A stretch of 64,000 bases of DNA from Taeniopygia guttata. Taxonomy: Eukaryota; Chordata; Aves; Passeriformes; Estrildidae. Location of the stretch: NCBI RefSeq assembly GCF_048771995.1, contig NC_133044.1, forward strand, positions 702,001 to 766,000, read 5' to 3'. Shown here piece after piece: positions 1 to 14,100 of the stretch. Numbering within the stretch: the first letter of the stretch is position 1; each line of letters starts with the position of its first letter. The notes under the pieces are model-generated. The model saw only the letters and a program-made list of their open reading frames with translations. It had not been told where the DNA came from and did no database searches. Made by a program: the position numbers and the translations under genes.

Positions 1-749
1 TTGCTCTATTTGATGTGTTTAACACATAATAGAGACCTGTTTTAAGAAAATGTAGTGTTGGGATTTGAAGAGCTGAAATGTTAGGTATTTCAGATGAAAG
101 AGGCCTTTATCGCCGATGATTTTCCCCTCAAAGGCTTCCTCCTACACAGCCATAGGAGTATTCCTCTCCCGGCACAGCACAGGAATACACAGTAGCTCTG
201 GCATGCTCCTCTGCTGGGAAGCTGAGAAACTTAAGTCCTATTTTTAGACATGCTGCTGGATATTCTTGTTAGGATATACAGAGAAAGTGAGGATGGTGAG
301 ATGGTGTTCCCGGAACAAATCCTCACCATTCCCTAGTTTAGATATCTCCATTGCTTGCAACTGAGCCAAACCAGTTCACACAAGTATAAGACATGACCTT
401 CACCTTTAAAAAAATTTTAGTCTAAGTCCACTTCTTCCATGGATTTTTTCCTGCTTAGCTGTCTGTGTCAAATGGCATTTGACTAAATGCAAGGGATGGA
501 CCAGCAAATCCACAGATTTGGCAGTGGTGGATCCCAGTGAGTTAGGGATAGATAAAGGAAACTGAACTGTGTGCTGACAATAATGGAGGAAAATATGTGA
601 AAATTAAACACTGCTCCTTTTCTTCAAAATAATTTTTGTGGGTGGGGAAAACATTTGAGTTTGGGCAATCTTGAGGGAATTTCTGCCCCACAAGTGGAAG
701 GCACAAGAAACTGCTATGTAGCTTCACTCAGTGTTTTCTGTGTACAGGT
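1..749. other. Non-coding stretch, nothing recognised
   Basis: No open frame longer than about 67 codons and no recognisable protein, RNA gene or repeat family. Base composition is ordinary for unique avian intergenic DNA. Confidence 0.5.
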
Positions 750-860
750 ATCGTGGTTTAACCCCAGCTGGCGGCTAAGCACCACCAACCCCCTGCTCAC
801 TTCCCCTTCAACAGAGAGAAACTTTGGGATGGGACTGAGAGGAGGAGGACTGGACTGATG
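750..860 (+). mobile_element. LTR fragment, ERVL-like (TguLTR5-type)
   Basis: About 110 bases starting with the GTGGTTTAACCCCAGC block, followed by a CTAAGCACCAC segment and a C-rich stretch, resemble from memory the 5' end of a passerine ERVL-type LTR family. Only this edge of the LTR is present. No partner LTR and no internal viral region is visible nearby. It reads as an old, diverged solo fragment. The family name rests on recollection of the consensus, not on a database search. Confidence 0.5.
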
Positions 861-3800
861 TGTTCACCTTACCTTCTGGAGTCACGTGAGTAAACAAGCA
901 TTGCAGCTGTTACAGCAACCAGAAACTTTCTAGCTTTAAGAACATAAGAATTTTAGTTGTCTATAAAACAGATAAACCCCCCAACATTTATTTTTAGAGC
1001 AATCTCATGGGTTTTGCAGTCTTTCTTTAGCATTAGCTGTGTTGCAATAGTGCTGCCTTTTTGTCTGTTATTTATCACCAGTAAAATAAACTGTTTGGGG
1101 CAGGAAGAGTCTTTTACTCTCTTCTCGCATGGCAATGCCTGAATCTCGGTGAGAAGCCTCTGAGTGCTGCTGTAATATAAATACTCAATAATTATAGGCC
1201 CAGAGGCTTTAGCCCCCACCCCACTTGGAGCCCTGCCAGCCCGTGGGGTTTGTTCTAGCAGCAGACGTGCCAACAGTGAAAAGTGACAAATTTTGTTGGC
1301 GAAAGATATTCATAGGTTTAACAAGGATAAGAAACACCCACCTTTAGAAACAGAGGCTTATGTCTCTCCAAGGATAAACACACCCTAGATTGACTCATGC
1401 TGGCATAATCCCCTTGTGCAATTTGTATATTGGCATTAGATATGTGTGTGAGGCAAAAAGACAAATATTTGGTTAACGAAACAACACAGGGATAATAAAA
1501 AATAATTAGGCAGCTTTACTGCTCAAAACAATGCAGCAGGTGAGCTGCTGCTCTTCCCCTCAGACAGACATATCCCTGCAAGCAGAGCTTCCTGATTTTA
1601 TTTGCAGCAAAATAACCTGTTTATTTTGTTAAATGCTCTCAGAGTAAAAATAATTAATAAATAATTAAATGAGTCAAGTCCAGTAGCACACAGTCTGGTG
1701 AGGGAGGGGGTATATACTGTGGTGGAAAAAGCAGGCTCATATTCCACAAGAGAGCTTTGTCAAGTGTATTGCATAAGGAGATTACAGGCCTGAGTCTGAA
1801 ACAGGCTGAAGGTTTTAGTTGTGTTTGTCATTAGCAGGCTGTGAACTGCAGCACAACAGCCCCTCTTTCATCTGGGTGAGAAAAGGCTCCAGGTCCATCA
1901 TTATGATTCTGGAGCTGGGACTCCACACGGCTATTAGCTTCATTCCCCAGTGCCCTTTCTTGGTGTTTAAATAAAGGAGAGGAGCTGGGCGGGTTAATCA
2001 TCTGCTCCCATTATTCCCGTGCCTCGGATCCGTTTGATGTGACAACCCTCTGGGAAGGCCCCGGGCCCAGAGTCTGCTCTGCACGCCCCGCTGAGGCTTG
2101 TCCTGCGCTCGGGCTTCTGCCAACGGGAGTTACGATGATTAGCAAAATGAGAACAAACTCCTCCCACCCCCGAGCCCTATGTATGTTGGCAGCTCTGAAT
2201 AAATGCCAGTTTTTCTGGTAAAAAGAAAAAAAACAATCCAAACTTTTCCTGATGCAGCCGCTTCTGTGTGGAGATTTTACCACCAGCTCTTGTTCTCCTC
2301 TGTGGGAGGCCTCCTTTCCAGCTCTTCAACCCTTCCTCCGCAGCTGTGTGGAGTGCCTCGCAAGTGGGGTGACCACAGCCATTTCTCAAGCAGTACATTA
2401 TGTCTCTCATTACATACCTAGCAGGAATGCTGTCCTGGTATTTTCAGGGTCTGCTGGATAATCCACATCCCTTTCCATGGGAGGAGCAGCACCACAAAGA
2501 CCAATAGATTCAATAGATTCAATATCTGGATTCTTCCCAAGATCCACCGGCGCATGTAGCTGTATCCCTCTGCTGTGCATGGTGGGACCTGGGAAGATCT
2601 ATTACCATCTTCCACCTGTGAAATATCCACGAAATACCTTTTTCTGAAGCATTCTGGTGCATGTCTTGTAGCTCTCAGTTATGTAGTGGTCCCCAGGGAG
2701 AGTCTGCATGCACTGACAGCTCTGTTTTAGAAGAGCTGCAAGAAATCTGCTATGGATAAAATGGGAGGAGCTGACTTCTACAGGTTTCTAAACATTGAGA
2801 CACTGCAAAAGAGTCTGGGCCAAATGATATGAGTGGAGGGACTGCCCTGATGCATCTGAGGGGCATTGCCAGTGGCATTCCTTCATTGGAGATGGAATTC
2901 TGCGTGCAACTGCCTGTGTGTTCTGCTGTTCCTCCTGGCCTCACAGCCTGCTCCTGCTCTACTGAGTCAGGCTCTTGGAAACCAGGTCTGTGAAAAGCCT
3001 GTAGATAGTCTAAAGAAAGCTTGCAACATTCTGAAGAATATTCAGAAACCTAAACCTGTCCACTGCAGGAAAAAAAAAAGGCTCAGCAGGAAGTCCTTAG
3101 AGTATGATAATAGAAAGGACATTTTATGCAACTATCAATCATTCTCACTCTTGATTAGTTGAGAATTAATCTGCAGAAGGAAAAGCAAACACAGATCTTT
3201 TGTTCCTTCCGATTCAAAGTCCTTTGAAATCAGTGTCTTCCCATCTAGTAAGTTTTGGATTAAGTCTGTGTTCCACCCTCCTTTCCACTATGCCTACAGT
3301 ACCATGAAAATTCAGGCTGTTTCTCTTTACTTCCTTCCTCTTCATAAAATGTCTAATAATCAGCCATCTGGTGTCCAAGATGCCTTGAGTATTAGGGCAT
3401 TTCCTTTATCCAGGGGAGGCTTGTGAGAAGGAAGATAAATGTGTCCATGACCCATCCCTGCTGTGTGCTGATTAGGGTCTGGCAGTTTTTCTTTGTTCAC
3501 AATGATTACAGTAGTGCTAAGTTGTTAAGGAGAGAAACATATTTAAAGAGAAAATCTTGATTTCGGATCTACTAGATTTAATGACATTACTTAATTATGC
3601 TTAATGTGAATTCTATAAAACAGTGTACTATTTGTAATATATGTTAAAGACAGAGTGGGATTTTGAAGGGAAGATGCAAAATGAAATTTATAGAAAACAC
3701 TGTGTATCCTAAAGAACTGCAGTCTGGATTCATTATCATTTTAATTCTCTCTCACAGTGGCACCCTATTTTTCAGAACTAGCTAAAAAACTTAAACCTTT

Positions 3801-6800
3801 CCTTTCATTTTGTATTCCAGAGACCACAGCTGCAAGACAAGCTGTGCACAGAGCTCTGTTCAAGTCAGTGTCAGTCCTGGGGAACAAGGGTTCTGTGTGC
3901 CATGCAGTGTAAAACTGGGTCAGGTCTCAAGGTAGCCAATGGCTTGAAATTCAAGTTCAGGAGGAAAATACTGAAGGGCACAGAGAAACTGTGACTGAGC
4001 ATCCACTGGACAATTGCAGGTTTTTAAAACAAAGCCTGAAGGGACAGAGCAAGTCAGGCTACAAAGAAAACAAAAGCAGCAGGAAGAATCTGCAGTCTTA
4101 GGTCTGAAGTTAAAGGAAAAAACTTACCCCCTATTATTCTGTGACAATTTGTAGGCCAAATTCATGACGTAAAGAAAGTTTGTGTCTTGATTTGTGAGGC
4201 CTTGAGAGTTGCAAATTTTTGTTGCCTTGATATGGTGCGAAGAGATGCCAGCAAGGTTCTGTTCATATTCACAGAATGATGCTTCCATCCCGTTAGGGCG
4301 TGGACAGTCACTACACATTTGTACCAGGAGTCTTCACTTGATGCTATGTTTATAAATAGTAAACGATTTTGGTCCAGCTGGAGCTTGTCAGGTGAAAGAG
4401 ACATAAAAAGAGATATCCTTAAAATACCTTTAGGCTGTTTCTGTACACCTTGGTTCTCAGTAAAGAAATATTTCTGGTTTATTTTTTTGACTCTTGAAAG
4501 TCACCTCGCCTTTAAGGGCATGTACTGTCCTAGTCCCTGCTTGACCTCTGTGTACAGTTCAGGCTGTGGATTATGGCACTCATACAATACATAAGCTATT
4601 TAGTGCACCCATTAATTAACCAGCTAATAGCATGCATAGCATGAGTGTGAGGAGTATGGTAGCCCAAACTTACTGTGCAAATCTTCCTTTAAATGGGGGC
4701 TCAGGGCTTTGTGTGTATGCTTAACTTCTCACAGAGGAGATAGATTCTGTCCAAACTACCCACCAAGAACAAATGCACAAGCAGATAAACCTTTTTCTCA
4801 TGATGCCAGAGAAAATAGTGAGCCGTGTATTTGCAGTCTGCTCAAACACAGTAAAAGTCTTTATAAAATCAAATGGGCATAAGTTTTACGTTAACTGTTG
4901 TCTTGAGTTTCTCATTTTGAAATGAGAAACTGCCAGTAACTGCCAGCATGCTGGGGTTCAGCTGCCCCAGTTCTGCACAAGTCCACACTCTGACCTTGCT
5001 GAGAGTGTATGAGGAGAGAATGGTCTTGGATGGTTCTTGTCAGCATTTGAATTCAGTCTCCTGATTTTCTGCTCACTCTTCTTTCTCAGTTTCCATCGCA
5101 CCATCTCTGGAAATAGTTTGTACCGGAAGTAAGATAAGAGAACAAGAATGCTGGCAGGAACTGAGCCAAAGTTTTGAAAATTCTGGCTCTTACCCCACAG
5201 TACCAAATAGAAAACCTTCTGCATTCATGGTGGACAAATGGACAGGAAAGGACAAAATAAACCCTTACCACTTTCCCTCATACTTGAGTTTAATTTTCTC
5301 TGATCCAGCAGCTTGTATGTTTTACCCCTTCTCTGAGTGCAAAATGGGAGAATTCAGCAGCTGAGGAATAGGCAGCTGGCCCTGGCTGCTGCTTCTGCCT
5401 TGTAGAGGGTCCAGGTCCCATTGGTTCTGAGGGGGAATGTGGCCTGACAAGACCACAATGCTTGATCATAATAAGGACAGAGGGCTCAGTGCAGGAAAGT
5501 GGTTGTATTCAGAATGTTGCATAAGCACAGAGTTAGTTTGAAATCCATATCCATTTCAAGGCAGGGAATGATGACCCTGTGCTGGAGACATTGAGACTGG
5601 ACCAGTCTGGTTCAGTTCCTGGCTCTTTTAGAAAAGTATAGCCATGGGCAAATCATCTCGTCTGTCTGCCTCCCCCATGAACCAGAGATGAGAATGTTTC
5701 CTCTGTCTGACATGTCTGTTTAAACCATGGAGAGCACTGAGGAATTAAACTTAGAAGATGAAAAGGGTCGAAGTGATCCATCCACATCTGTGCTTCCCAG
5801 AACCCTTTTCTAAAGGTCGGATTTTGGCCATTACAATGGGCATAATAAAACATGAATCCATGGGTTTAGTGGAGTTACTCCACATATTCACTGAGTTTAG
5901 TGAAGTTAGAACTTAGAATACTGGACTTAAATGCTTCATGTGGTGCTTCTTTGATGAGACTGTGGTCAGAGCTATTTGATAGGATGCTTCTAGCTCCCAT
6001 CCATCCATGAACCCCCTTTGCAAACTTCTCCAAATTCAAAAGCCTTGTTCAGTTGTATTGCCTGTCTTTTACCAAAACATGAAACAAAACATCTCTCCTC
6101 AAACCATAAATGCTGTCATTTACCCCAAACAATTCGCATTTAAAATAGGAAATCAGAAATATCAAACCCACAGGCATCCGAGTATTTTCATGAAGGATAA
6201 TCAGGATGTTAAGACTTGCTAATAATTTTATATAGATGTTCAAGCTATGAAAGAACCCATGTGGTCCTTTTCCATTCTGCATTTCTGTAAAAAGATGAGA
6301 CATCTGTAGAATTTTAGCAGTTGTTGGTTGCCCTAGATGTCTTCAAAATAACGTGCTGTTCACCTGTGCTGTGAGGCTGGGAACTTTAGCTCAGCCAATG
6401 CTCCCTGCACTCCCTCTACATGCTGACCCCTCTGGTATCCTTCGAACTGGGAAAGTTCCCCCATCAGCAGTTGTTACAGGAATTTGCCCAGCTCGGCTCA
6501 TCAGCCTTGGCCCATCTGGCAAACAGCAGCCCAGGGCTGCAGGTGCCTTTGTGCTCACATCTCCCCTCTGCCACAGGGAGTACCAGCTGGAGTCTGCCTC
6601 TGCCGAGCAGACAGGGCCATCTGCAAAGGATCTCCAGCCCAAAGGCGCGGGTGCAGTGCCCCGAGGCTCCCAGCTCAGCAGGGCGGTGCAGTCGGCTGTG
6701 CTAACTCGGTGCGCTCACAGGATTGCATCAGTCAGTGCTGTCAGCTCCCTTTCCTCAGACAATGTGCTTCGGGTATTGGCTGCACGGAAGGTCAGCTTGT

Positions 6801-9800
6801 GCTAGGAAAACAAACCTAGCATTGCTGCTTGCTGCAGCACTGAGGGAGGGCTGGGAATAGCCTCTGACAGGAGACATTTTGCCTTGTTAAGTGTTGTTAC
6901 TGTGATGTGGTCAAAGCATTTTGACCCAGCTTTTAGCAGGCCGGGCTTAATGCACTTCTTTTTCCACACAGTGATGTGCAGAAGGACTCATCGAGATTGG
7001 CTTCTGATTGCATTAGTCATTCCACAGACAGCTCCCAGTCCAAACCAGTGTCTGTCCTGGGGAGTGAGGCATGCAGGTAGGGGTGGGCTGTGCTCTCAGC
7101 AGGGAGCTGGGGCACACAGAGTTCTGCTCCACAAGCTGTGCTGTCTGCCTGTAGGAAAGCACTGGGTACAGCAAGGCACCTTGTGTGGCTCCCTAATAAA
7201 GTATTTATTTATTTCAAATAAATGTCATAGAAGGGTAAAGGTGTTAGTGATAATTAAATCCCTGCCTGATTGGGGAAAATAATCTTACGATGGAAGTGCC
7301 AAGCTGTAGCATGAACTCATTGTCTGATTAGACACCAACGAAAGGTTCTCAGCAATGTCTTTCCCATTAGAAATGTTTTGTTTGGAGCTTGTTACCTCAG
7401 TCAGGTTATCCAGGCTCTTGCAGTCAGCACAGTCTGGCATTCCCAAACACAGTAGCTTTGCTCCTAGAGAAACGATTGGGAACGACAGAGGGGAAGGAAA
7501 AGTAAAGTTATTCATTAGCAGCTGAGCTGAGAAAAGAACACAGAGGGTTGCATTTGGGCAAGTGATAAATCCCCACATGGCTTGCAGTGTGCTGGGTGTG
7601 CCAGGGAATTTCATGCCTTCCAGAATATTCCCAAGGGTCCCAAGTGTACATGGGGTTTTTTCCTAAATGGATGGAGTTAGAATGACACAGCCTTGCCTCC
7701 CTGGGGACACTAGAAAAGCAACCAAGAAGTGCCTAATTAAGGCATAATTTATTTTTCTCTTCTGCAGCAGCTACTGCTATTCTGTTAGACAGATAAAGCA
7801 GCACATTAGGAAGGCACATAAACTGTGCTGCCAGGGAAACCTGACTTTGGTTCTTGTTTCCTTTCTTCCTTTAATCCCACATATGGTATCCCTGCTGAGA
7901 GCAGACTGGTAGGAGCTTGTGAATAATGGAGAGGGGTAATACTGAGCAAAGTCATCCCAATGCACATCTGCTGCACACAGTGTTTGTATTTAACCCTTTC
8001 TTTTTAACAGGTGTTTCTAAGGTAGGTAGTTGCATGCATAGAAATTGAAAATATACGACGAGAAGAAATAGTCAGGCTACCAGAGATGCATAAGTAGTAA
8101 ACACCTGCTAGGTTTGGATTTTTTTTCCCCAGGGTATCTATTTTCTAGAATGAAGTGGTCATCCTAGACAGGCCCATCAAGATGCAAGGCAGGGTTAGTA
8201 AGTGGTGCAGTAGCCTGGAACAAGGGTGGGCTCCTCAGAGACCGGTGCAGCTCAGGTGCCTCTTCCTGCATGTTAAAGAAGCAAAATCTACCATGTAGAA
8301 AGGTGAAGAAAAGAGGGCTGTGAGGAGAGGCTGTGCTGCTAAAGGCTGGGTTTGGAGGCAGCATGCTCTCGAGAGGACAGCAGAGGAGAGGAAGGCAGAA
8401 CTGGCTGCCTCCTCCTTGTGTGCCACATGTAGCTCTGGGCACATCTCACAGGTGATCTTTTGATCTCCTTGTAAACTGGAGCTGATAGAACTTACCTAAC
8501 TGTCTCTTTCACAAGGTTTTGGAGAAGGTTGGTTATTTTATTAGGAGTAATTTATCATGATGACTCCTAGGTAGAGTACTTTTTGGAGGAAGCCCTAGTA
8601 GGCAAGCTCTAAACTTGCCTTTAGACATGAGTGCTGTTCAAAGTCTTGCAGGACCTGGGAAAGGCAGGGAGGAAAGTGTCTTCCTGAAGCTGTGGGCTGT
8701 TGGCAGAGCTGAAAAGTGGACTGCAGCTGTTCCATCTGGGAAATGCTCTGTGAGTGTGGAATGATATAAGAAATTGTTGACCCTGAAAATCAGGAAACAG
8801 GCTGGACTGGCTCATCCCTCATGTGACTGGGCACTCCCTTCTGATTATTACCTAGGGCTGTGATAGCAAAGAACAGGAATGCAGTCAGGGTGTCACAGAA
8901 GGCTCTGACCTGGGCTCTCCAGATGTGTGCTGGATGGTCACAACACCTGCCTGCTACTCTTGAGAGCTGCAAAAACTGAGGTGGAAGGCAGAGTATCAAT
9001 CTGCAACTCCAGCAGAAGCTTATCTGCACACAGAAACAATGCTCATAGGTGAGCTCTTCATACCAGTTTTGTGATTGAAATTATTTGGCAAAGAGGAAAA
9101 AATGAAGGATTAAATCCTCCTGACCTGGGCTGTAGAAGATGTGTTTCATTTGGTAAGTTCTAATGGCCTTTGGCACTCATGAGCGCGATGACTGCTACGA
9201 GGCTGAATCCTGGGAATCAGAACCCACTGGATCAATCCTAGCTGGCTAAAACTTTCTCCCCAGCTTGCAGTACTATTTCACTCTTATAACTGAAATTGAA
9301 TCCCTTTTATCTTTGCCAAATCCCAGACTCCATATCCATTTACTTCAGCACACAGAAGGTAAAGGGATCTCTTCCCATGAATCTTGCTCTAAGCTCATAG
9401 AATTGGTGTTTTCCAAGGCTCTTAGAGCTGGACCCATTTTCCTCATGGAAGGATCCTGGTTCTCAGACATCTGTAGCAGAAAACTTTCGCCAGTGAAGAA
9501 CCTGCCCAGCCTTCAGCCCACTCTGCAGGAGTTCTGGGAAAGGCTGAGTTACTGCCGTGGGAGGGTTGTGCCAGCTCACGAATGGAAGTGAGACTTGCAA
9601 ATCGAGGCTGGGAGTCCCAAGGGCAGTACAGATTCCCCAGCCGCTTGTGGAAGAAGTTGTGATCGCTGTACTTTCCCTCACACACGGAACAGCTTATACA
9701 TGAAGATAGGAGAAACAAAAAGCCGCTGGCAAAAAGAGACAACAAAAGCCTTCAGGAGACACTCTCTTATCTGCAGTTTGCACTCAAATAACCCGAAATG

Positions 9801-10620
9801 GCTGCTTATCTGTAGCAACAATGGAGTTCTTACCGATTTAAAAGTGGAAAAAATAAACCCCAAACAACCCAGCCCTAGGAGGGCCTATTGAGTTACTCAG
9901 ATAACTATTCTGCAGTGATGTCAGGAAGAGAGCAACGATGAGGTCATAGGAAAATTGCAGTGCTTTTCTGCCACTGGGAATGAAGGATCTGTCTGCTGAA
10001 CTCAGGTGAAAATTTGAAATATTGACATGTTTGGGTTGTGCAAGGCTGAGATCTCACCACTTGGAAATCGCAGTAAAATGGTCACCGATATTCACACAGA
10101 ATGGGGCTGTTTAAAGATGCTGGGATAAAGGAGTGTGAGCACTTCTGTGCTGTAATAGGAGTTTCAGAACACATGCCAGCTCGCAGCTCGCAGTGCTCCT
10201 TGCAAACAAGGAGCACTGGTGTTAGAGTAGTGCTTATTTCCTGTTCCCTGTGGACTTCATCCAGTGCCTCAAAGTCTTGCAAAAGCTCCCAGCTGACTGT
10301 GTCTAAACCAATGCTGTTTCTGTCCAAACCAAGGCATGGTTTTTATGCCATTTTCCCCCAGTTTCATGCAGAGCATCCTCCCGTGAGCCAGGGAGGGACA
10401 CAGACTCGGTGAATTTATCAGAAGCTAAAGGATATGGTCACACCTGAAAGTCAGCATTTTATGTCACTTTTCGTGATACCCCCTGTGCCTTGAAGTGACA
10501 CAAGAGGGAGAAAACAGCTGCCCAGAAATATTGTGCAATTCTGCATTTTCTCCCAGTGCGGGAAATTACTTGAGTAAGAAACGGAGCCGGTTGGGCCAAT
10601 GTGTTTATTGCTGCTTGTTT
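861..10620. other. Intergenic, no gene recognised
   Basis: Nearly 10 kb without a convincing exon on either strand. Open frames are short, overlap in many frames and match no family I know. AT-rich islands (for example 1,480-1,690) could be conserved regulatory DNA, but this cannot be judged from one sequence. A short perfect palindrome at 4,906-4,931 is listed separately. The human neighbour on the 3' side of WSB1 is KSR1; I looked for its conserved regions here and saw none. Confidence 0.5.
4906..4931. repeat. 26-bp palindrome, 12-bp arms
   Basis: The left arm AGTTTCTCATTT (4,906-4,917) and right arm AAATGAGAAACT (4,920-4,931) are perfect reverse complements separated by two bases. The sequence after it repeats ACTGCCAGTA/ACTGCCAGCA. 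The arms are too short and the loop too tight for a microRNA precursor. It could be a protein-binding palindrome or chance. Confidence 0.8.
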
Positions 10621-10639
10621 TGGCGTGCAGCCAGTACCC

Positions 10640-11100
10640 AGATGAAGCCGGTCCCCCGGGGCTGTAAATCCCTGCTCTCCTCCTGGCACAGCGGCACCGG
10701 CTCTGGTTCCGCAGCAGCAGCGGCGGTGACAGATGGTGCTGAGGCTGGAGCTGCGTTCCGTAACAGAGGGGGGCTGCCGGCGGCAGGCTCGGGGTACCCG
10801 TCACAGACTGGGGGCTCCCCGAGGCTGCCCGGCGCTCTCCGGGCGCTGCGGCCGGCGCTGGGCTGTCCCTGTCCCTCGCAGCCCGGGCTGCAGCGGCACC
10901 TGCCCGGCGCTCTGGTGCCCTCTGCAGCCGCCGGGCCGGCCCGGGGAGCGGGGCCGGGCTCCTGCGGGCACTGCGGAGCATCGCAGGCAATGAAAATCGC
11001 TAATCCTGCCGGAGACAGCTGCTTTCGTTAGATTAACTTCACACGCTGGTGCTCCCCCGGCCCGAGCCGCCGCCTGCGACAGAGGGAGTCGTGCGGCCAC
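10640..11100. promoter_or_regulatory. CpG-rich island, candidate promoter
   Basis: About 460 bases are strongly enriched in G+C and CpG compared with flanks on both sides, with repeated GCC/CGG runs. Overlapping open frames on both strands here are explained by composition. No first exon, Kozak start or donor site stands out, so no gene is assigned. It may be a promoter of an unannotated transcript, or of a KSR1-like neighbour if that gene extends here, or an intergenic GC patch. Confidence 0.45.
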
Positions 11101-14100
11101 GGATGTGACTTCTGTAAAACAACCTGGAGACAGATCCTTCTGCTCTGTAGCTGAGCCGCGGGCAGCACAGATAAGGGACCAGCATGCTTTTGATGCACAT
11201 AAATCAAGAGCAGTCCTGGAGAATAACAGCAGCATAACCACGCTGAGAGCCAGCCCCCTTGTGCTCCCTGTCCTCTTGCCCCTTGTGTCCAGGGGCTGTT
11301 TCATGCACAAGGAGCATTTACAGTGGGGACAAACACAAGCTGCTTCCCTCACATCGAGTCCTGCTTACACAAGCCTCTTGCATCTCCTGTGGACCTATCA
11401 TGTATGAACCTAAATATTCTGCTCTTCATTATGCTATGCATTTATTCATGGCTTTGCCCTGGGAGCCTGAGTTGTGGTCTGCCTCCCCACTGTTTGAATT
11501 ACTAAGGAATATAGTTACGGATAGATCCAGAATAAGAAAATTATGCTTGCCCCAAAACATTTAAAACCTATGCTTGTAAGTGTTATAAAATAGCAGAGGT
11601 GTGTATAATTTCTTAACAGACTCACTGCATAAATCTTTGTCATAAATCTACTTTCTCTCACAGCTTGTGAGAGTGTATGGTTTCTGGATGTGGGCATGAT
11701 GAAATACATTCCTAGTGATTGAGAGTAACCTGAAGGGAATGGTACCTATCCTTCCACCTACCCAGTCCACCTCAAAGGTTCAGTTGCCAGTAGAATTTGA
11801 CTTTGATGTTCTTGGCACAGCTTTGTCTGGAGCTCCTGTTGCGCAGGTCAGAGCATCTCTGTTCTGGAAAAGGAGCTCATGGGAGTGGCTGCTGCTGAAG
11901 CCCAGGTGTTGCGCAAGCTCAGAGGAAGAGGATGTTGGATCTCTTGGGCCCAGCTCAGCTCTTTGAAGTCACTTCGGGCTGGTGGCCAGCTGTCAGCCAT
12001 GCAGGGCTCTGCAGGAAACTGTAGCAGGCAGATGTGTCATTCAGCAGCCCCAGTGGATGTCCTGTGCCCCCAGGCACTCCTGGCATCCCTCCTTTCCTAT
12101 GGAGCCAGAGTTTTGTGGCACCCTGGGGGATCCTGCAGTTAAATCCCCTCTGTGTCAGTGCTGGGGAATCCTGATGGGAAGATTCTTCCTGATGTGTGTT
12201 CTGAACACTGCTTGAATAGAGCCTCTGCTGAGTCTTAGTCCGAGCAAAATGCTCCTGCTTCTCTCAGACCATTAAAATAGCTCCTCTTGGTAATGATAAT
12301 TTCATGGCAGGTAAAAATAAATAGGGAAAAACAGATAAGACACAGGAAAGGGGCTTTATGATGAGAAAGCATCCTAACAGAGACCCTAAAAATGGGGCAA
12401 TTTCAGAACAAGATTTGCCTCCCTTGGAAGTCTCTGGCTCAGCTAAATGCTGGATTTGGCCTTGAGTACACAGTGAGAATTCCCTCACAGTTTCTGTGAA
12501 CACAGACAAGATCTAACCTTTTGGTGTTTGGCCACAACAGCAGAAGTTGATTCCTGTGGCCAGAAACCCTGTTGACTCCAAACAGCAGTGAGGACAGTGC
12601 TGGTGCCGAGGGACAGGGTTGGATTTTCCTGCATGCTCAGCTGACCTTTTGGCACCCAGAAAACCCTAGATTTTCTGTAGGGCTCAGTACCCAGGGCTGC
12701 ATCTCCTCCTGAGCTCAGTCTGAGCAGGCCCTCGGCTGTGCCTGCTGGATCCTGGGGAATGTGGAGCACACCCCTTTGGCTGGACCATGGTCTGTGGTGA
12801 GTTCAACCCCAAACAGTGCTGGGGACAGCTCATTGCTGGGAGAGGAGTGCAGCAGCCAGCAAGGAGCCAGGTATTTTATTGCAAACTGAAACCACAGGGC
12901 AGTTTTGGCATCCAAGAACACTGACCCTGCTTAGCCATGAGGAGATTTCGTGCCCTGTAATCCCACATTGATCTGGATTACTTTTTTATTTAAAGAAACT
13001 GACCTCCAGTAGACACAGCAGGTCTCTCTCGCCCAGCAAGCAAGTCCTGAGCATAAGAACAGAAACAAGAGTTCTAAGTGATAAAAAAAATGGTGGAGAC
13101 CACTATTGTGCCTCAATAAAAAGGCCAAAGAGTGCAGGAGAGCAGTGTCTTCCAAAGGTCTTGACATTTTATTAGTAGATTAAGTAGTTTAGCTAGTCTT
13201 GATCATTCTTTTTCTGAATTAGTAAGTTAAGGGTCACCAAATACTCAGCACATTTGCTTACAAACAGAGCATCATTAAAATGTTGCCTTCTCTTTCCAGC
13301 AGGCAGCCTCATTTCTTTTAGGTTTAAAGAAAATTCAGACCTCCATAATGCAGTTTTAACCAAGCAAAGCTGTGCTTACATCTCTGGCGTGACACTCCAT
13401 GTGTGACTCTGGGTAAGGTACCCAGCTCCTCTGTGTTTCAAATTTATTCCAGAACTTCTCCACCTCCCAAAGGTGCTCTGGTGTCAAAGCAGGTGATGCT
13501 TAAATGTGTTATGAATGAGGCCATGAGGGTCATGACATGCAGGAATAAATGGAAGGTGAGAATGTCCAAGGCACAGGTGCTCAGGCACCGTTTGCCCTGA
13601 CTCTCAGTGCATGCCATGCAGGTCACCCAGATCCCCTCCCTCTCTCATGCATTTTCCTGTCCTGCACCAAAAAAGCCTCCAACACCCTCAGTTGTTTGAG
13701 GTGGCACTGTAAACTCAGGCACTGCTCACTTAACTGTCCTGATCTCTGTAACACAAGTCAGAAAACACTCCCTGTTAAAGTTCCGCTCTAGGCTTCCTCC
13801 TAAGAATAGCCTTGGGCTGCGTGTGGGCCCGCGACACCATTTCCTACCTGCTATTCCTGGAGCTGCCTTCCTGGCCATGAGGCAGGCCCTCCCAAATACA
13901 CTCCCTGAAGGAGCCTGCAGAAAGGGGAATGCTGGGTGTGATGTTGTGAGCCTGAGGTCACTTTGTCAGCAAGGCAGAGGCCCTTGTCCCAGGTGTGGGT
14001 GTGATGACCACCGGCTGAAACACAGCATTGTCACTACAGTGTTCCAAGAGACCCTGCATTCCTACCCTGGCAGTTCTTCTACTGCCTCCTCATACTGCCA

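Noticed and set aside
4906-4931. MicroRNA hairpin
   Set aside because: Arms of 12 bases with a two-base centre are far too short for a precursor.
6353-6819. Plus-strand frames of 94-150 codons
   Set aside because: Three overlapping frames in a GC-richer patch, no recognisable domain, no promoter or splice context.
10451-11352. Frames of 178-183 codons on both strands at the 10.6-kb CpG island
   Set aside because: Alanine-, arginine- and proline-rich translations in several frames are typical of CpG-island composition; no family match.
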